From Leptospira congkakensis (GTDB lineage: Bacteria > Spirochaetota > Leptospiria > Leptospirales > Leptospiraceae), in contig NZ_RQGQ01000014.1 in the NCBI RefSeq assembly GCF_004770265.1, positions 62,001 to 126,000 of the forward strand: a DNA stretch of 64,000 nucleotides, given 5' to 3'. The notes beneath the pieces are model-generated. The model was not told the DNA's origin and made no database searches. It was given only the letters and a program-made list of their open reading frames with translations. Positions 25,649 to 33,811 of the stretch are shown here, piece by piece; the first letter of the stretch is position 1, and each line of letters begins with the position of its first letter. The position numbers and the translations under genes are program-made.

Positions 25649-27124
25649 ATGTTTCATTTGAATCAAAACAATCGTTATATCTGTATACTTTTCCTATTTT
25701 TAACCGGTTCCTTATTTGGAAAATCGGTTCCTGTAGGGATGACGGATTCTTCTATCCTTCAAATCAAAGCCACAGTCCAATATCCAAATTTTCTACAACC
25801 ATGGCGTTTTAAAAATCCCGAAGTCCGTCATTCCACTGGGATTTATATTGGAGAAAATCGAATTCTTGTTCCTGCCCAAGCAATCTATTTTTACACAAGT
25901 ATTGAAATCAAAAAACCAGATGCATTAAAGTTATATACTGCTGAGTTGGAACGTTTGGATCCTGATTTAGGTCTTGCCATCCTAAAGTTGAATGATCCAA
26001 ATGCTTCGAAAGATTTAAAGGCCGTTATTTTTCCAAACGAATTATTTTTGCCAGGAACAGGTCTTGTGATGGAAAGCAAAGACCAAAGGAATTTGGAAGA
26101 AAAAAAAATTAGGATGATTCGTTTGGATATGGATTCGTATTCTAGTGGTTATGTGGAACTTCCCTTTATTGAAATCCAATCCGAAGAAAAACTAGATGGC
26201 GTTGGTGAACTGATTGTAGACTCCACTGCCAGAATCCCGCAAGGAATTTTGTATCAATTCAAAGAAAACAATACAGGTCGAGTCATTCCTTCCTTTTCTA
26301 TCAAACATTTTATCGAAGGAAAAACGTTTCCATTCAAAGGGTTTCGATTCAAACCCTTAACCGACACGGCGACAAGAAACTACTATGGGCTGAAAAAAGA
26401 CGACTTAGGAGTGTTAGTGGCAGAAATTTATCCCGGATCTTCTGCTGAGGGAATTTTACAATTGGAAGATGTGTTGCTAGAAGTTTCCAATTACAAAATT
26501 GATCCCAAAGGATATTTTGACCATCCCAAGTTTGGAAAGCTGAATTTATCTTATCTCTTTCATAATACCAATGATTTAGATTCACAAGTGGGGAAAAAAA
26601 TCAAAATAAAGGTTTTTCGAAATAAAAAACCAGTTTCTTTAGAAATGGATTCAAAACCTCTACCCGAATCCGCCATTCGCATTCCTTATGGAAATTCTAG
26701 ATCCGAAACACCCCGATATTTAATGTTAGCTGGTATTGTTTTTCAGGAACTTTCGGAAATGTATCTAACAGAACATGGAAACCAGTGGAGAAACCGTGTT
26801 AACAAAGAACTTCTTTATCTGAACGATTTTTATCGAATCAAAAGAAATGTTAATGAAGGGAAAGTGGTGTTTTTATCACAAGTTTTACCACTTTCAGGGA
26901 ATAAAGCTTATCACTCCGCTCACCAAATGATTCTAAAAACTGTGAATGGAATCCAAGTTCAGTCTTTAAACCATTTGCAGGAATTGGTGAAAAATTCTGA
27001 CTCACCTTACATTCATTTTGTGATGTCAGATGGATTTGAACTCATCTTCAGAAAAGAAGAAATCCAAACCCTCAATGCCGAAGCAAAACAAAGTTTCCAA
27101 ATTCAAAAGGATTCTAATTTTTAG
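25649..27124 (+). CDS. Catalytically dead paralogue of the HtrA-like protease (pseudoprotease)
   Basis: 491 residues, signal peptide ending around residue 24. It aligns by eye with the preceding protease along its length: N-terminal trypsin-like fold, then PDZ-like GVLVAEIYPGSSAEGILQLE, then a second PDZ-like LKTVNGIQVQSLNHLQELV. The catalytic His is replaced by Gln77 (RILVPAQAIYFY). Asp106 is kept (DPDLGLAIL). The GNSGG serine motif is gone, with VDSTARIPQG in that position. It cannot be a serine protease. It is intact and in operon with the active copy (4-nt gap), so it may regulate, scaffold or present substrate to it. The stop overlaps the convergent gene. Confidence 0.72.
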   Translation: MFHLNQNNRYICILFLFLTGSLFGKSVPVGMTDSSILQIKATVQYPNFLQPWRFKNPEVRHSTGIYIGENRILVPAQAIYFYTSIEIKKPDALKLYTAELERLDPDLGLAILKLNDPNASKDLKAVIFPNELFLPGTGLVMESKDQRNLEEKKIRMIRLDMDSYSSGYVELPFIEIQSEEKLDGVGELIVDSTARIPQGILYQFKENNTGRVIPSFSIKHFIEGKTFPFKGFRFKPLTDTATRNYYGLKKDDLGVLVAEIYPGSSAEGILQLEDVLLEVSNYKIDPKGYFDHPKFGKLNLSYLFHNTNDLDSQVGKKIKIKVFRNKKPVSLEMDSKPLPESAIRIPYGNSRSETPRYLMLAGIVFQELSEMYLTEHGNQWRNRVNKELLYLNDFYRIKRNVNEGKVVFLSQVLPLSGNKAYHSAHQMILKTVNGIQVQSLNHLQELVKNSDSPYIHFVMSDGFELIFRKEEIQTLNAEAKQSFQIQKDSNF

Positions 27125-28359
27125 AATCCAACAAATCCTATTTGGTATCCTAATTGTTTTGAAATGAGTAATACCTTCACAAGAAACAAAACCAGAATGA
27201 ACAAAGTTAATAGTATATACTCTTGTTTGCGGATGGTTTTGTCTTCGTTGAGTAATAACAATAAAACAGGAATAGAAAGAGTAAACATTCTGGATACGTT
27301 TTCATAAACCGACCAGAAATGGTAATACCCTGCAGTTCCCACCATAAACATAATTAATAAAAAAGAAATCCGAAACTCCCAACCCTTTTTTATCTGACCA
27401 GTAAAAGGCAAAAACAATCCCAAAAAGAATAAAACAACAAGTGGAAAGCGAGAAAACAACCTAGCTAAGTCTTTCCAGTTGGTTCCAGAAGCAAGAGATC
27501 TCCAAATAGATTCCATATAAGAAATCAGGCCTTCCAATGGTAAAATAAAATCAGTAAGTCGACCTGGTCTCCAGTTGGGGAAACGATATGCCAAATACAA
27601 ATGCCAACAGATAGGAATGATGAGGACAGATCCCACTACTAAAATTCGTTTCAGATCCCTTTTGAAAACGGCAGCAAGTCCCAAAGGAAATAATAAAAAC
27701 AAAGCTGGCTCTTTAGTGAGTATAGCCAAACTGGAAAACAAAATAAAAGGGATATATTTTTTGTTCACATAATAGTAATAGGCAATGATCAGAATGGACA
27801 CCATTACGGTATCACTCACAAGAACATAGTAACTTCCCAATGCAAATGGACTTAATAGATAAAGAATGGCATAAGGTTTAGTTTCTTCATTTAATAATTT
27901 ACGCAAATAAAAATAAGAAACTAAAGTAAGGACGATGTTCCAAAAATACATTCCAAAAATTGCAGTTGATTTCCCAAAAAAACCAAAAAGAGCAATTAAC
28001 AAAGGATAGCCGATTCGCGGTGCGCGGTAAGATTCATCAAATCCCTTTGGCCAATTCAAATTAAATTCAGAAAGTGGCCTTGAAAAATAATAAAAAATCT
28101 GGCCATCGTAACCAGCTCCCAAATCACCTTTTTCACCTTTAAACAAAACAGCTTTTTCCGGTGTTTCCGCCTGGTTTTGTAATGCGAACTCATACCCAAA
28201 GTTTACCATGGAACTCGGATTCCATTCATATTTTTTCCAATATCCTAAAGTGGAAACTCCCCAGACCAAAAAAAATAATAAAATACTGGCCCATTGTTTC
28301 GAATTAAAATATAAAAAGATGGGGTAGATACGATTTAGGAACATTGGGTTCACTCCCAT
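27121..28359 (-). CDS. Multi-pass membrane protein, GT-C-type glycosyltransferase-like
   Basis: 412 residues with about 10 hydrophobic segments. The first extracytoplasmic loop carries acidic residues (KGEKGDLGAGYDGQIFYYF) typical of GT-C enzymes that take sugars from polyprenyl-phosphate carriers. The family is seen in bacterial cell-surface glycopolymer loci. It is the last gene of a six-gene minus-strand operon that also has a nucleotidyltransferase, an epimerase and two GT2 domains able to make such carriers. ATG 28359 overlaps the previous stop as TAATG. The specific sugar and acceptor are unknown. Confidence 0.6.
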   Translation of the reverse strand: MGVNPMFLNRIYPIFLYFNSKQWASILLFFLVWGVSTLGYWKKYEWNPSSMVNFGYEFALQNQAETPEKAVLFKGEKGDLGAGYDGQIFYYFSRPLSEFNLNWPKGFDESYRAPRIGYPLLIALFGFFGKSTAIFGMYFWNIVLTLVSYFYLRKLLNEETKPYAILYLLSPFALGSYYVLVSDTVMVSILIIAYYYYVNKKYIPFILFSSLAILTKEPALFLLFPLGLAAVFKRDLKRILVVGSVLIIPICWHLYLAYRFPNWRPGRLTDFILPLEGLISYMESIWRSLASGTNWKDLARLFSRFPLVVLFFLGLFLPFTGQIKKGWEFRISFLLIMFMVGTAGYYHFWSVYENVSRMFTLSIPVLLLLLNEDKTIRKQEYILLTLFILVLFLVKVLLISKQLGYQIGFVGF

Positions 28360-29927
28360 TAAGGATTAAATTTTGAAATTTGAGATTCTAGTGATTTAGA
28401 AAAAATAGAATTATAAAAATTAGCGCCTTCATAGGTTAGATGGTGTGGATCAAAAAAATAACGAACCTCTGTAACCACTTCCGTATGGTCAATTAGTGTT
28501 TGGCCTCTTGATTCTAAATGGGATCTTAAGTTGGATATCCAATCCTTTCTCCATTGTGAATTTTTATAGAGTTCAAATTCAATTGGATTTTCAGGGCTTA
28601 GAACCAATACAAAAGGGATCTTGTGTTTGTAAAAATAATCAGAAATACTAAGGATACGATTGAATTCCCACCATGGTGCAAAGGTTTTGGAATTTACATT
28701 TTTTTTAGCTTCTCGAACAGAATGTAATCTCCAAAGTTCATTCCTTGTTCCTGCATCCCTAATCATACGTTCAAAATAATCTTCTTTAAAATCAGAAACA
28801 CTCATCGTGACCAAACGAGTGTCATCCCAATAACTACCACGAGAATAAGAACGATTATCTAATTTTGGTGTTTTACAGAAAAAATGAGACAATCGAACCC
28901 CTACTGCCTCGTCTCGACCATAACGGATAAGGTTAACTTCTTTTGCAGAAGATAACTCAGAAAGAATTTGAATTTGGACCAAAGACCATTCTGCTGAAGG
29001 TTGAATCAAAGTATCCCATTCTAAATCATTCCAGCCAGAACGTTCGAAAGTTTTTTCAATGTCCAAAATTGTTTTTTGATTTATAAATGAATTCTGATCC
29101 GCATAAAAACGGAATCTAATTTTTGTGTTTGGTTTTTGAAAGAATATGGACTCTTTTTGTTTTTTATCAGAACAAACCAAAGTCGCAGTTTCTTTTGTCC
29201 AACCTTTGGACCAAATACCTTCTATTGGTTTCTCACCTTGGTAGAGGTGATACTTTCTGCCACTTCTGAAGTGATTGTCAACGTAGACTTCGATAGGATC
29301 CCAAAAAAATACTCGGAATCGACTCACATAAAACAATGATTTGCCGGCAAGTTTGGATATTGTTTTTCTAGGTAACTCGGACCAATGATCCTTTAAAAAA
29401 GCCATTGGGTAAATCGTTTTAGCAGGGTATCTTTCACCAAATTCCGTTACCCATTTATCTTCATTGAAGTAAAACTCATTATTTTTTGGTTCTAAGTATT
29501 CCCACTGCATATCTGCAAAGTTAAGCAAATAAACTACTAAGTTCGGGTTAGAAAACAAAAGATCTTCTTTATAATAATCAAGATCCGTTGGCGCCATCGC
29601 CACATGGGAAAAAAAAGAATATTTGGTTTTTGGATTTTCCTTTTTATTCAGTTCATCTGGTAAAACAGAATACAAAGCAACGGAACTTCCCGTGATGATC
29701 GTCCGGTGTTTGTCTTCGGATGATTGTAATTCTTTGGTTTTATCAATAAAGTTATACCAAGGAGAGGAATCCCATTCTGTTTCATTGGGGAATAAAAAAT
29801 AGAGTTCTGAGAAGATGAGTCGATCCAAAAACAAAATCCCGCCGAACAAAATGCAGGTGATCACAAACACCTTCCATTTCAGTCCGAAACGAGATTGATT
29901 TAAGGATGTTGAGGGATCAGTTTCCAT
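28359..29927 (-). CDS. Membrane-anchored SGNH-hydrolase-like protein
   Basis: 522 residues with one N-terminal membrane segment (about 19-41), the rest probably periplasmic. The SGNH signature pieces are visible: IITGSSVALYSVLP (block I Ser) and DPHHLTYEGANFY near the C-terminus (Asp/His block V). A middle region of about 170 residues (about 230-390) looks inserted between them. Such proteins commonly add or remove O-acyl groups on surface glycans, or are DUF1574-like members of unknown activity found in Leptospira. The start overlaps the GT2 gene end by 28 nt and the stop meets the GT-C gene, so it belongs to the glycan operon. Confidence 0.55.
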   Translation of the reverse strand: METDPSTSLNQSRFGLKWKVFVITCILFGGILFLDRLIFSELYFLFPNETEWDSSPWYNFIDKTKELQSSEDKHRTIITGSSVALYSVLPDELNKKENPKTKYSFFSHVAMAPTDLDYYKEDLLFSNPNLVVYLLNFADMQWEYLEPKNNEFYFNEDKWVTEFGERYPAKTIYPMAFLKDHWSELPRKTISKLAGKSLFYVSRFRVFFWDPIEVYVDNHFRSGRKYHLYQGEKPIEGIWSKGWTKETATLVCSDKKQKESIFFQKPNTKIRFRFYADQNSFINQKTILDIEKTFERSGWNDLEWDTLIQPSAEWSLVQIQILSELSSAKEVNLIRYGRDEAVGVRLSHFFCKTPKLDNRSYSRGSYWDDTRLVTMSVSDFKEDYFERMIRDAGTRNELWRLHSVREAKKNVNSKTFAPWWEFNRILSISDYFYKHKIPFVLVLSPENPIEFELYKNSQWRKDWISNLRSHLESRGQTLIDHTEVVTEVRYFFDPHHLTYEGANFYNSIFSKSLESQISKFNP

Positions 29928-30622
29928 TTTCGTAACAAAAGTTTTTTTGCAAAACTAATGGCAAGTTTCAATACTTTCTTATTGAAACTACTATTTGAAA
30001 AGATATAACGAATTGGCAATTCTTTGATAGAACCATCATTTCTTGCAACAATAGACAATGCTTCCATATGAAAATCAAAGGCTACCGATTCTAATGGATA
30101 CGATGCTATTTTCTGAAACATTGGTTTGGAATACCGTCTATAACCACTTGTGCAGTCGCGCAGACCAGCTCCAAAAAGATTCAAAATCCCTTTGGATAAA
30201 CAATAATTCATAACCTTGGCAGCAAGCCAGGAGATGAATTTGCGGTAAAGTGGTACATTTACCGTAGAAGTTCTAGAGCCGATCACCAAGTCACAATTCG
30301 GAAAAGATTGGAATTCCTTCAGGTAACCGGCGTCATGCGATAAGCCAGCATCCATTGTAATAACCCATTCATATCCTTTTTCCACAGCATACTTCATTCC
30401 ATCTTGGATTCCCTTAGGAATATGTGTATTTTTTTCGTGGCGGATGACATGGAGCCTTTGGCCAAATTCTTTTTGTAATTTGGCCAAAATGGTCGGTGTA
30501 GAATCTTTACTAGCATCATCCGTTACGGAAACATCTGCATATACAATTGCACCCCGAACCACTTCTTCAATGGTTTCGGCTTCATTGTATGCAGGGATGA
30601 TGACTAAAGTTTTTCCAGACAT
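29900..30622 (-). CDS. GT2 family glycosyltransferase (polyprenyl-phosphate sugar synthase-like)
   Basis: About 240 residues from ATG 30622, which follows the epimerase stop as TAATATG; an upstream TTG would overlap that gene. GT-A fold with LVIIPAYNEAETIEEVV at the N-terminus, SVTDDASKDSTP, and ITMDAGLSHD supplying the metal-binding acidic motif. DCTSGYRRY is seen in dolichyl-phosphate-mannose-synthase-like enzymes. It has no membrane segment, so it probably works at the inner leaflet. Its neighbours supply an activated sugar, and a GT-C membrane protein downstream could use the product. Confidence 0.8.
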   Translation of the reverse strand: MSGKTLVIIPAYNEAETIEEVVRGAIVYADVSVTDDASKDSTPTILAKLQKEFGQRLHVIRHEKNTHIPKGIQDGMKYAVEKGYEWVITMDAGLSHDAGYLKEFQSFPNCDLVIGSRTSTVNVPLYRKFISWLAAKVMNYCLSKGILNLFGAGLRDCTSGYRRYSKPMFQKIASYPLESVAFDFHMEALSIVARNDGSIKELPIRYIFSNSSFNKKVLKLAISFAKKLLLRKWKLIPQHP

Positions 30623-30623
30623 A

Positions 30624-31664
30624 TTACTTTCCAGAGATATTGAATACGTCTTTGTTTGTTTCAATCCACTTAAGAAGTCTTGTCACACCTTCTTTTGGTA
30701 GGATTTTAGGATTAAAGCCGAATTTTTTTGCTTCTTTAATATCGCAAATAAAATAACGCATGTCACCTGGTCTTTCTACTTCAAAAAGGATTTCTTGTTT
30801 TTTACCAAGAATTTCACCAATGAGGTGGATACATTCTAAAAGAGAAATTTTATGTGGGCTTGCACCACCGATATTGTATACACCAGGAATAGGATTTTTA
30901 AAAAATTCTAAATATGATTTTGCACCATCTTCAGCATGCAAAATATCTCTAGTTTGTTTTCCGGTTCCAAATATTCGAAGTGGAAGTCCAAACACAGAAC
31001 GGATTGCAAAGTTTGCTACCCAACCATGATCTTCACCACCAAACTGACGTTCACCATAAATACCTGTAAAACGAAAACTTGCGGCTTTTACGCCATACAT
31101 ATCCGTATAAGATCTTACATAGTGTTCCGCACTCATCTTGGAAGCGTGTAGAGGAGAAATTTGCCCCACCATTGTTGGTTGTTCTACAGAAATTTCAACA
31201 GGGTTTCTTTCGTAAGAAGTTTTTCCTTCCGTCAAACTATCGTTAATTGAGTTTCCATAAACATGGATGGAAGAAGTATTCACAACAGGGATTTTATGTT
31301 TGCGAGCCGCTTCCATTACGTTGAAAGTCCCAATCACATTTGTTGAAAAATCTAACTCTGGGTCTTCCCAAGAGATAGTCATCGCAGGTTGTGCTGCTGT
31401 GTGGATGATATAATCACAATCTGCCGAACGATCCATCAAATGTTCCAAATTTCGAATGTCACCTTTCACCATAGTGACACCAATTGATTTTAAATAATTC
31501 CAGTTATAATCACGAGTGGCATCAGATCCATAACCAGTTCGTTTTAATTCATATTTTGTCATGTTGTCAAAACTAACAACATCCCAACCTTCTTTACGAA
31601 ATAATTCACAAACATGGGATCCTAAAAATCCACATCCGCCTGTTACCAATACTTTATTCGCCAT
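30624..31664 (-). CDS. NAD-dependent nucleotide-sugar epimerase, RfbE/CDP-paratose-2-epimerase-like, catalytic Tyr missing
   Basis: 346-residue extended SDR. The Rossmann motif is GGCGFLGSH (9-17), Ser131/Ser132 lie in NTSSIHVYG, and FRFTGIYGERQFGGEDHGWV and GTGKQTRDILHAED match CDP-paratose/tyvelose epimerases by eye. The YxxxK active-site pair reads SPLHASK: Lys176 is there, but Leu172 stands where the catalytic Tyr should be. The codon is CTA, two changes from a Tyr codon, so a single sequencing slip is unlikely. It may use another base or another reaction. It overlaps the preceding nucleotidyltransferase by 11 nt within the glycan operon. Confidence 0.75.
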   Translation of the reverse strand: MANKVLVTGGCGFLGSHVCELFRKEGWDVVSFDNMTKYELKRTGYGSDATRDYNWNYLKSIGVTMVKGDIRNLEHLMDRSADCDYIIHTAAQPAMTISWEDPELDFSTNVIGTFNVMEAARKHKIPVVNTSSIHVYGNSINDSLTEGKTSYERNPVEISVEQPTMVGQISPLHASKMSAEHYVRSYTDMYGVKAASFRFTGIYGERQFGGEDHGWVANFAIRSVFGLPLRIFGTGKQTRDILHAEDGAKSYLEFFKNPIPGVYNIGGASPHKISLLECIHLIGEILGKKQEILFEVERPGDMRYFICDIKEAKKFGFNPKILPKEGVTRLLKWIETNKDVFNISGK

Positions 31665-33129
31665 CGCGATTTTCTCCTAGGTAAAACTTTTTAGATAAAA
31701 TTAATTTCAGTATATAAATTGAATCTGAAATCATATCACGTAATCGGTATTCCACTTGTCCTACTGGTTTAAAGTAAGAGATAGGAATTTCAATACAACG
31801 CATATGAGATCTAACAATATCAATCATAAGCTCCACAATGAACTTTCGATCTTGGATCACTAGTTGTGGTTTTACTCGTTCGTATGACTCTCGCCAAACA
31901 GAAAAAAATTGACAATCCACATCGGTAAATCGTGGCTCTTGGCCCCACCAAAACACCTCAACCAATTTTCCCATCAGTAAATTTACCAAACGATAGAGTG
32001 GTTTGAGATTCGATCCTTGTTCGATCATCTGTCTTGTGGTGCGAGTACCAATCACCATATCCGAATCTTTCATATACTCGAGAAGTTTTGGAAAATCTTT
32101 CGAACGGAAAGATCCATCTGGAGAAACAACAACAATGATATCTCCCGTTGCGTATTCGATTCCCCTTCTCACTTGTTCCCCAAGTCTTGTAGGGTCACCA
32201 TCCCCTGGGAAAGTGTAAGTTTTAACTTTTTCTTTTTTACTGAGAGCTAAAGTTTCGTCAGTGGATTCGTTATCGATGACAATGATTTCGTTAAATTTGT
32301 CTTTGAAGTCAACAATCACATCAGTGATAGATCGTTCATTATTGTTAGTTGGGATAACAAGGCTTGTTTTGAATTTATGAAACAGGTCATTTCTTACTTC
32401 ATACACTGCATGATAATAATCCTGCATAGAATTGATATTGAAGTATTCACAACTGAGAGTGGTAGCATACACTCCGCCTTTGGACTCTTTTGCCATTTTA
32501 TCAATCACATCTGTGATTTCGATAACACCTGACTTTGCCGAAGGAGGTGTGTTTTTAAAAAATTCAAAATATTCTGGTGTGAAAAAGTAACTTCCTAGTC
32601 CCAAAAGTTCATTGGGAGGATTTTCTGGTTTTTCAACCAAGTTGACTATTTTATCATTTTCTAATACAACGGAATAGTTTTTTCGAATCCTTGAAAGTAA
32701 GGAAGTTTTTACAATCCCAATGGAGGCGGCCATATTCGGATGTTTTTTTAAAACTTTTAAAAACTGATCGTGATCTGTGCGGTAATAAAATTCATCACCA
32801 AGAATGGTAAGAAAAGGTTCATGAATAGTTTTTTCAAGGCTCGCCACATCAGAGGCCAAACCTTTTTTTGTCCAATCCACAGGTTCGATCACTACCTTAG
32901 GAATCGCCAAACGGATATGATCAATCTCGCCAATGATTTGTTCTTTGAGGTGACCAACCAGTACATAAACTTTCTCAATTCCAAAGGTTTTGACCATAAG
33001 TTCCACATTGCGGTGGAGGATGGACTTTCCTTCGATGACGAAGAGAGGTTTTGGAATGAAGCTGGTTCGGGGATATGCTCGGGTTCCTTTTCCGGCAGCC
33101 GCAATGACCCCAATTCTGATCTTTTTCAA
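31654..33129 (-). CDS. Fused sugar nucleotidyltransferase and GT2 glycosyltransferase
   Basis: About 491 residues from TTG 33129 (MKKIRIGVIAAAGKGTR). This start puts the nucleotide-binding motif at the N-terminus and avoids overlap with the upstream gene; GTG/ATG at 33291 would overlap it by 128 nt. Residues 1-250 are an NTP-transferase: AAAGKGTRAYPRTSFIPKPL, LGDEFYYR, VEKPENPP. Residues about 265-490 are a GT2 domain: SLVIPTNNNERSITDV, IVIDNESTDET, VVVSPDGSF, like polyprenyl-phosphate-sugar synthases. One chain could thus activate a sugar and transfer it to a lipid carrier. It is the second gene of the glycan operon. Confidence 0.78.
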   Translation of the reverse strand: MKKIRIGVIAAAGKGTRAYPRTSFIPKPLFVIEGKSILHRNVELMVKTFGIEKVYVLVGHLKEQIIGEIDHIRLAIPKVVIEPVDWTKKGLASDVASLEKTIHEPFLTILGDEFYYRTDHDQFLKVLKKHPNMAASIGIVKTSLLSRIRKNYSVVLENDKIVNLVEKPENPPNELLGLGSYFFTPEYFEFFKNTPPSAKSGVIEITDVIDKMAKESKGGVYATTLSCEYFNINSMQDYYHAVYEVRNDLFHKFKTSLVIPTNNNERSITDVIVDFKDKFNEIIVIDNESTDETLALSKKEKVKTYTFPGDGDPTRLGEQVRRGIEYATGDIIVVVSPDGSFRSKDFPKLLEYMKDSDMVIGTRTTRQMIEQGSNLKPLYRLVNLLMGKLVEVFWWGQEPRFTDVDCQFFSVWRESYERVKPQLVIQDRKFIVELMIDIVRSHMRCIEIPISYFKPVGQVEYRLRDMISDSIYILKLILSKKFYLGENRDGE

Positions 33130-33163
33130 TGTAAAAGGAAAGTCTCTGAAACGAACCCCTGGG

Positions 33164-33811
33164 TCAATTAGAAAAGGATCGTTTCCATCGGTAGAATTGG
33201 AAACCGGAGCCGGTTTTGTAGCCTTGGAAGGGCTCCCAAACGCGCTTAGAAGGATTCCAGGTCTTTTCTGGATCTTTTCCCCCAAGCCCATTCAAATGGA
33301 AACCCCAAATACCCTCTGGAGTCATCTGCATTGCCTCAAATTGGACCGCCACCGGAGTTCCGACGCTATGTGTGAGAACATTGGGTAGAGATATTGATTT
33401 TAAAGTTCCCAGTAAGGACTCCGAAAGGAGAAACTGACCCGACGAGTCCTGGACCAATCGAAATTCGAGATGATCACAATCAAACCTTCGTAGGAGAGCC
33501 ATTTTTTTGCCCCAGGTTTCCGTGGCGCGAATTTGACAGGCCTCTGGGACAAGGATCCGTTCTTTCCCATCGGTTGCTACTTTTCCGACAAATAGAACCT
33601 CTTCCCACCCACGTGATTTTTGGTATCTGAGTTCTTGGGCATTATAAAAAGACTTTCCCTTTTCCGTGAAAATCTCTATTCCTAATAATAGATAGCCATT
33701 CTCCGTAGCCAATTGGTCGGAAAAATATAGGCCATCCACCTCTTTTGCGAAGTTTGGACTCGTCCAAAAGAATGTCAGGGAAAAAAGACCCACTATTAGA
33801 AATTTATGCAT
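33164..33811 (-). CDS. Secreted protein of unknown function
   Basis: 215 residues with a signal peptide (MHKFLIVGLFSLTFFW, cleavage near AKEVDG). No known motif is evident; the protein is beta-rich with scattered Trp and Cys. ATG 33811 shares the hexanucleotide ATGCAT with the ATG of the divergent metalloprotease gene. It lies at the head of the glycan operon, 35 nt before the nucleotidyltransferase TTG. Whether it belongs to that pathway is open. Confidence 0.6.
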   Translation of the reverse strand: MHKFLIVGLFSLTFFWTSPNFAKEVDGLYFSDQLATENGYLLLGIEIFTEKGKSFYNAQELRYQKSRGWEEVLFVGKVATDGKERILVPEACQIRATETWGKKMALLRRFDCDHLEFRLVQDSSGQFLLSESLLGTLKSISLPNVLTHSVGTPVAVQFEAMQMTPEGIWGFHLNGLGGKDPEKTWNPSKRVWEPFQGYKTGSGFQFYRWKRSFSN

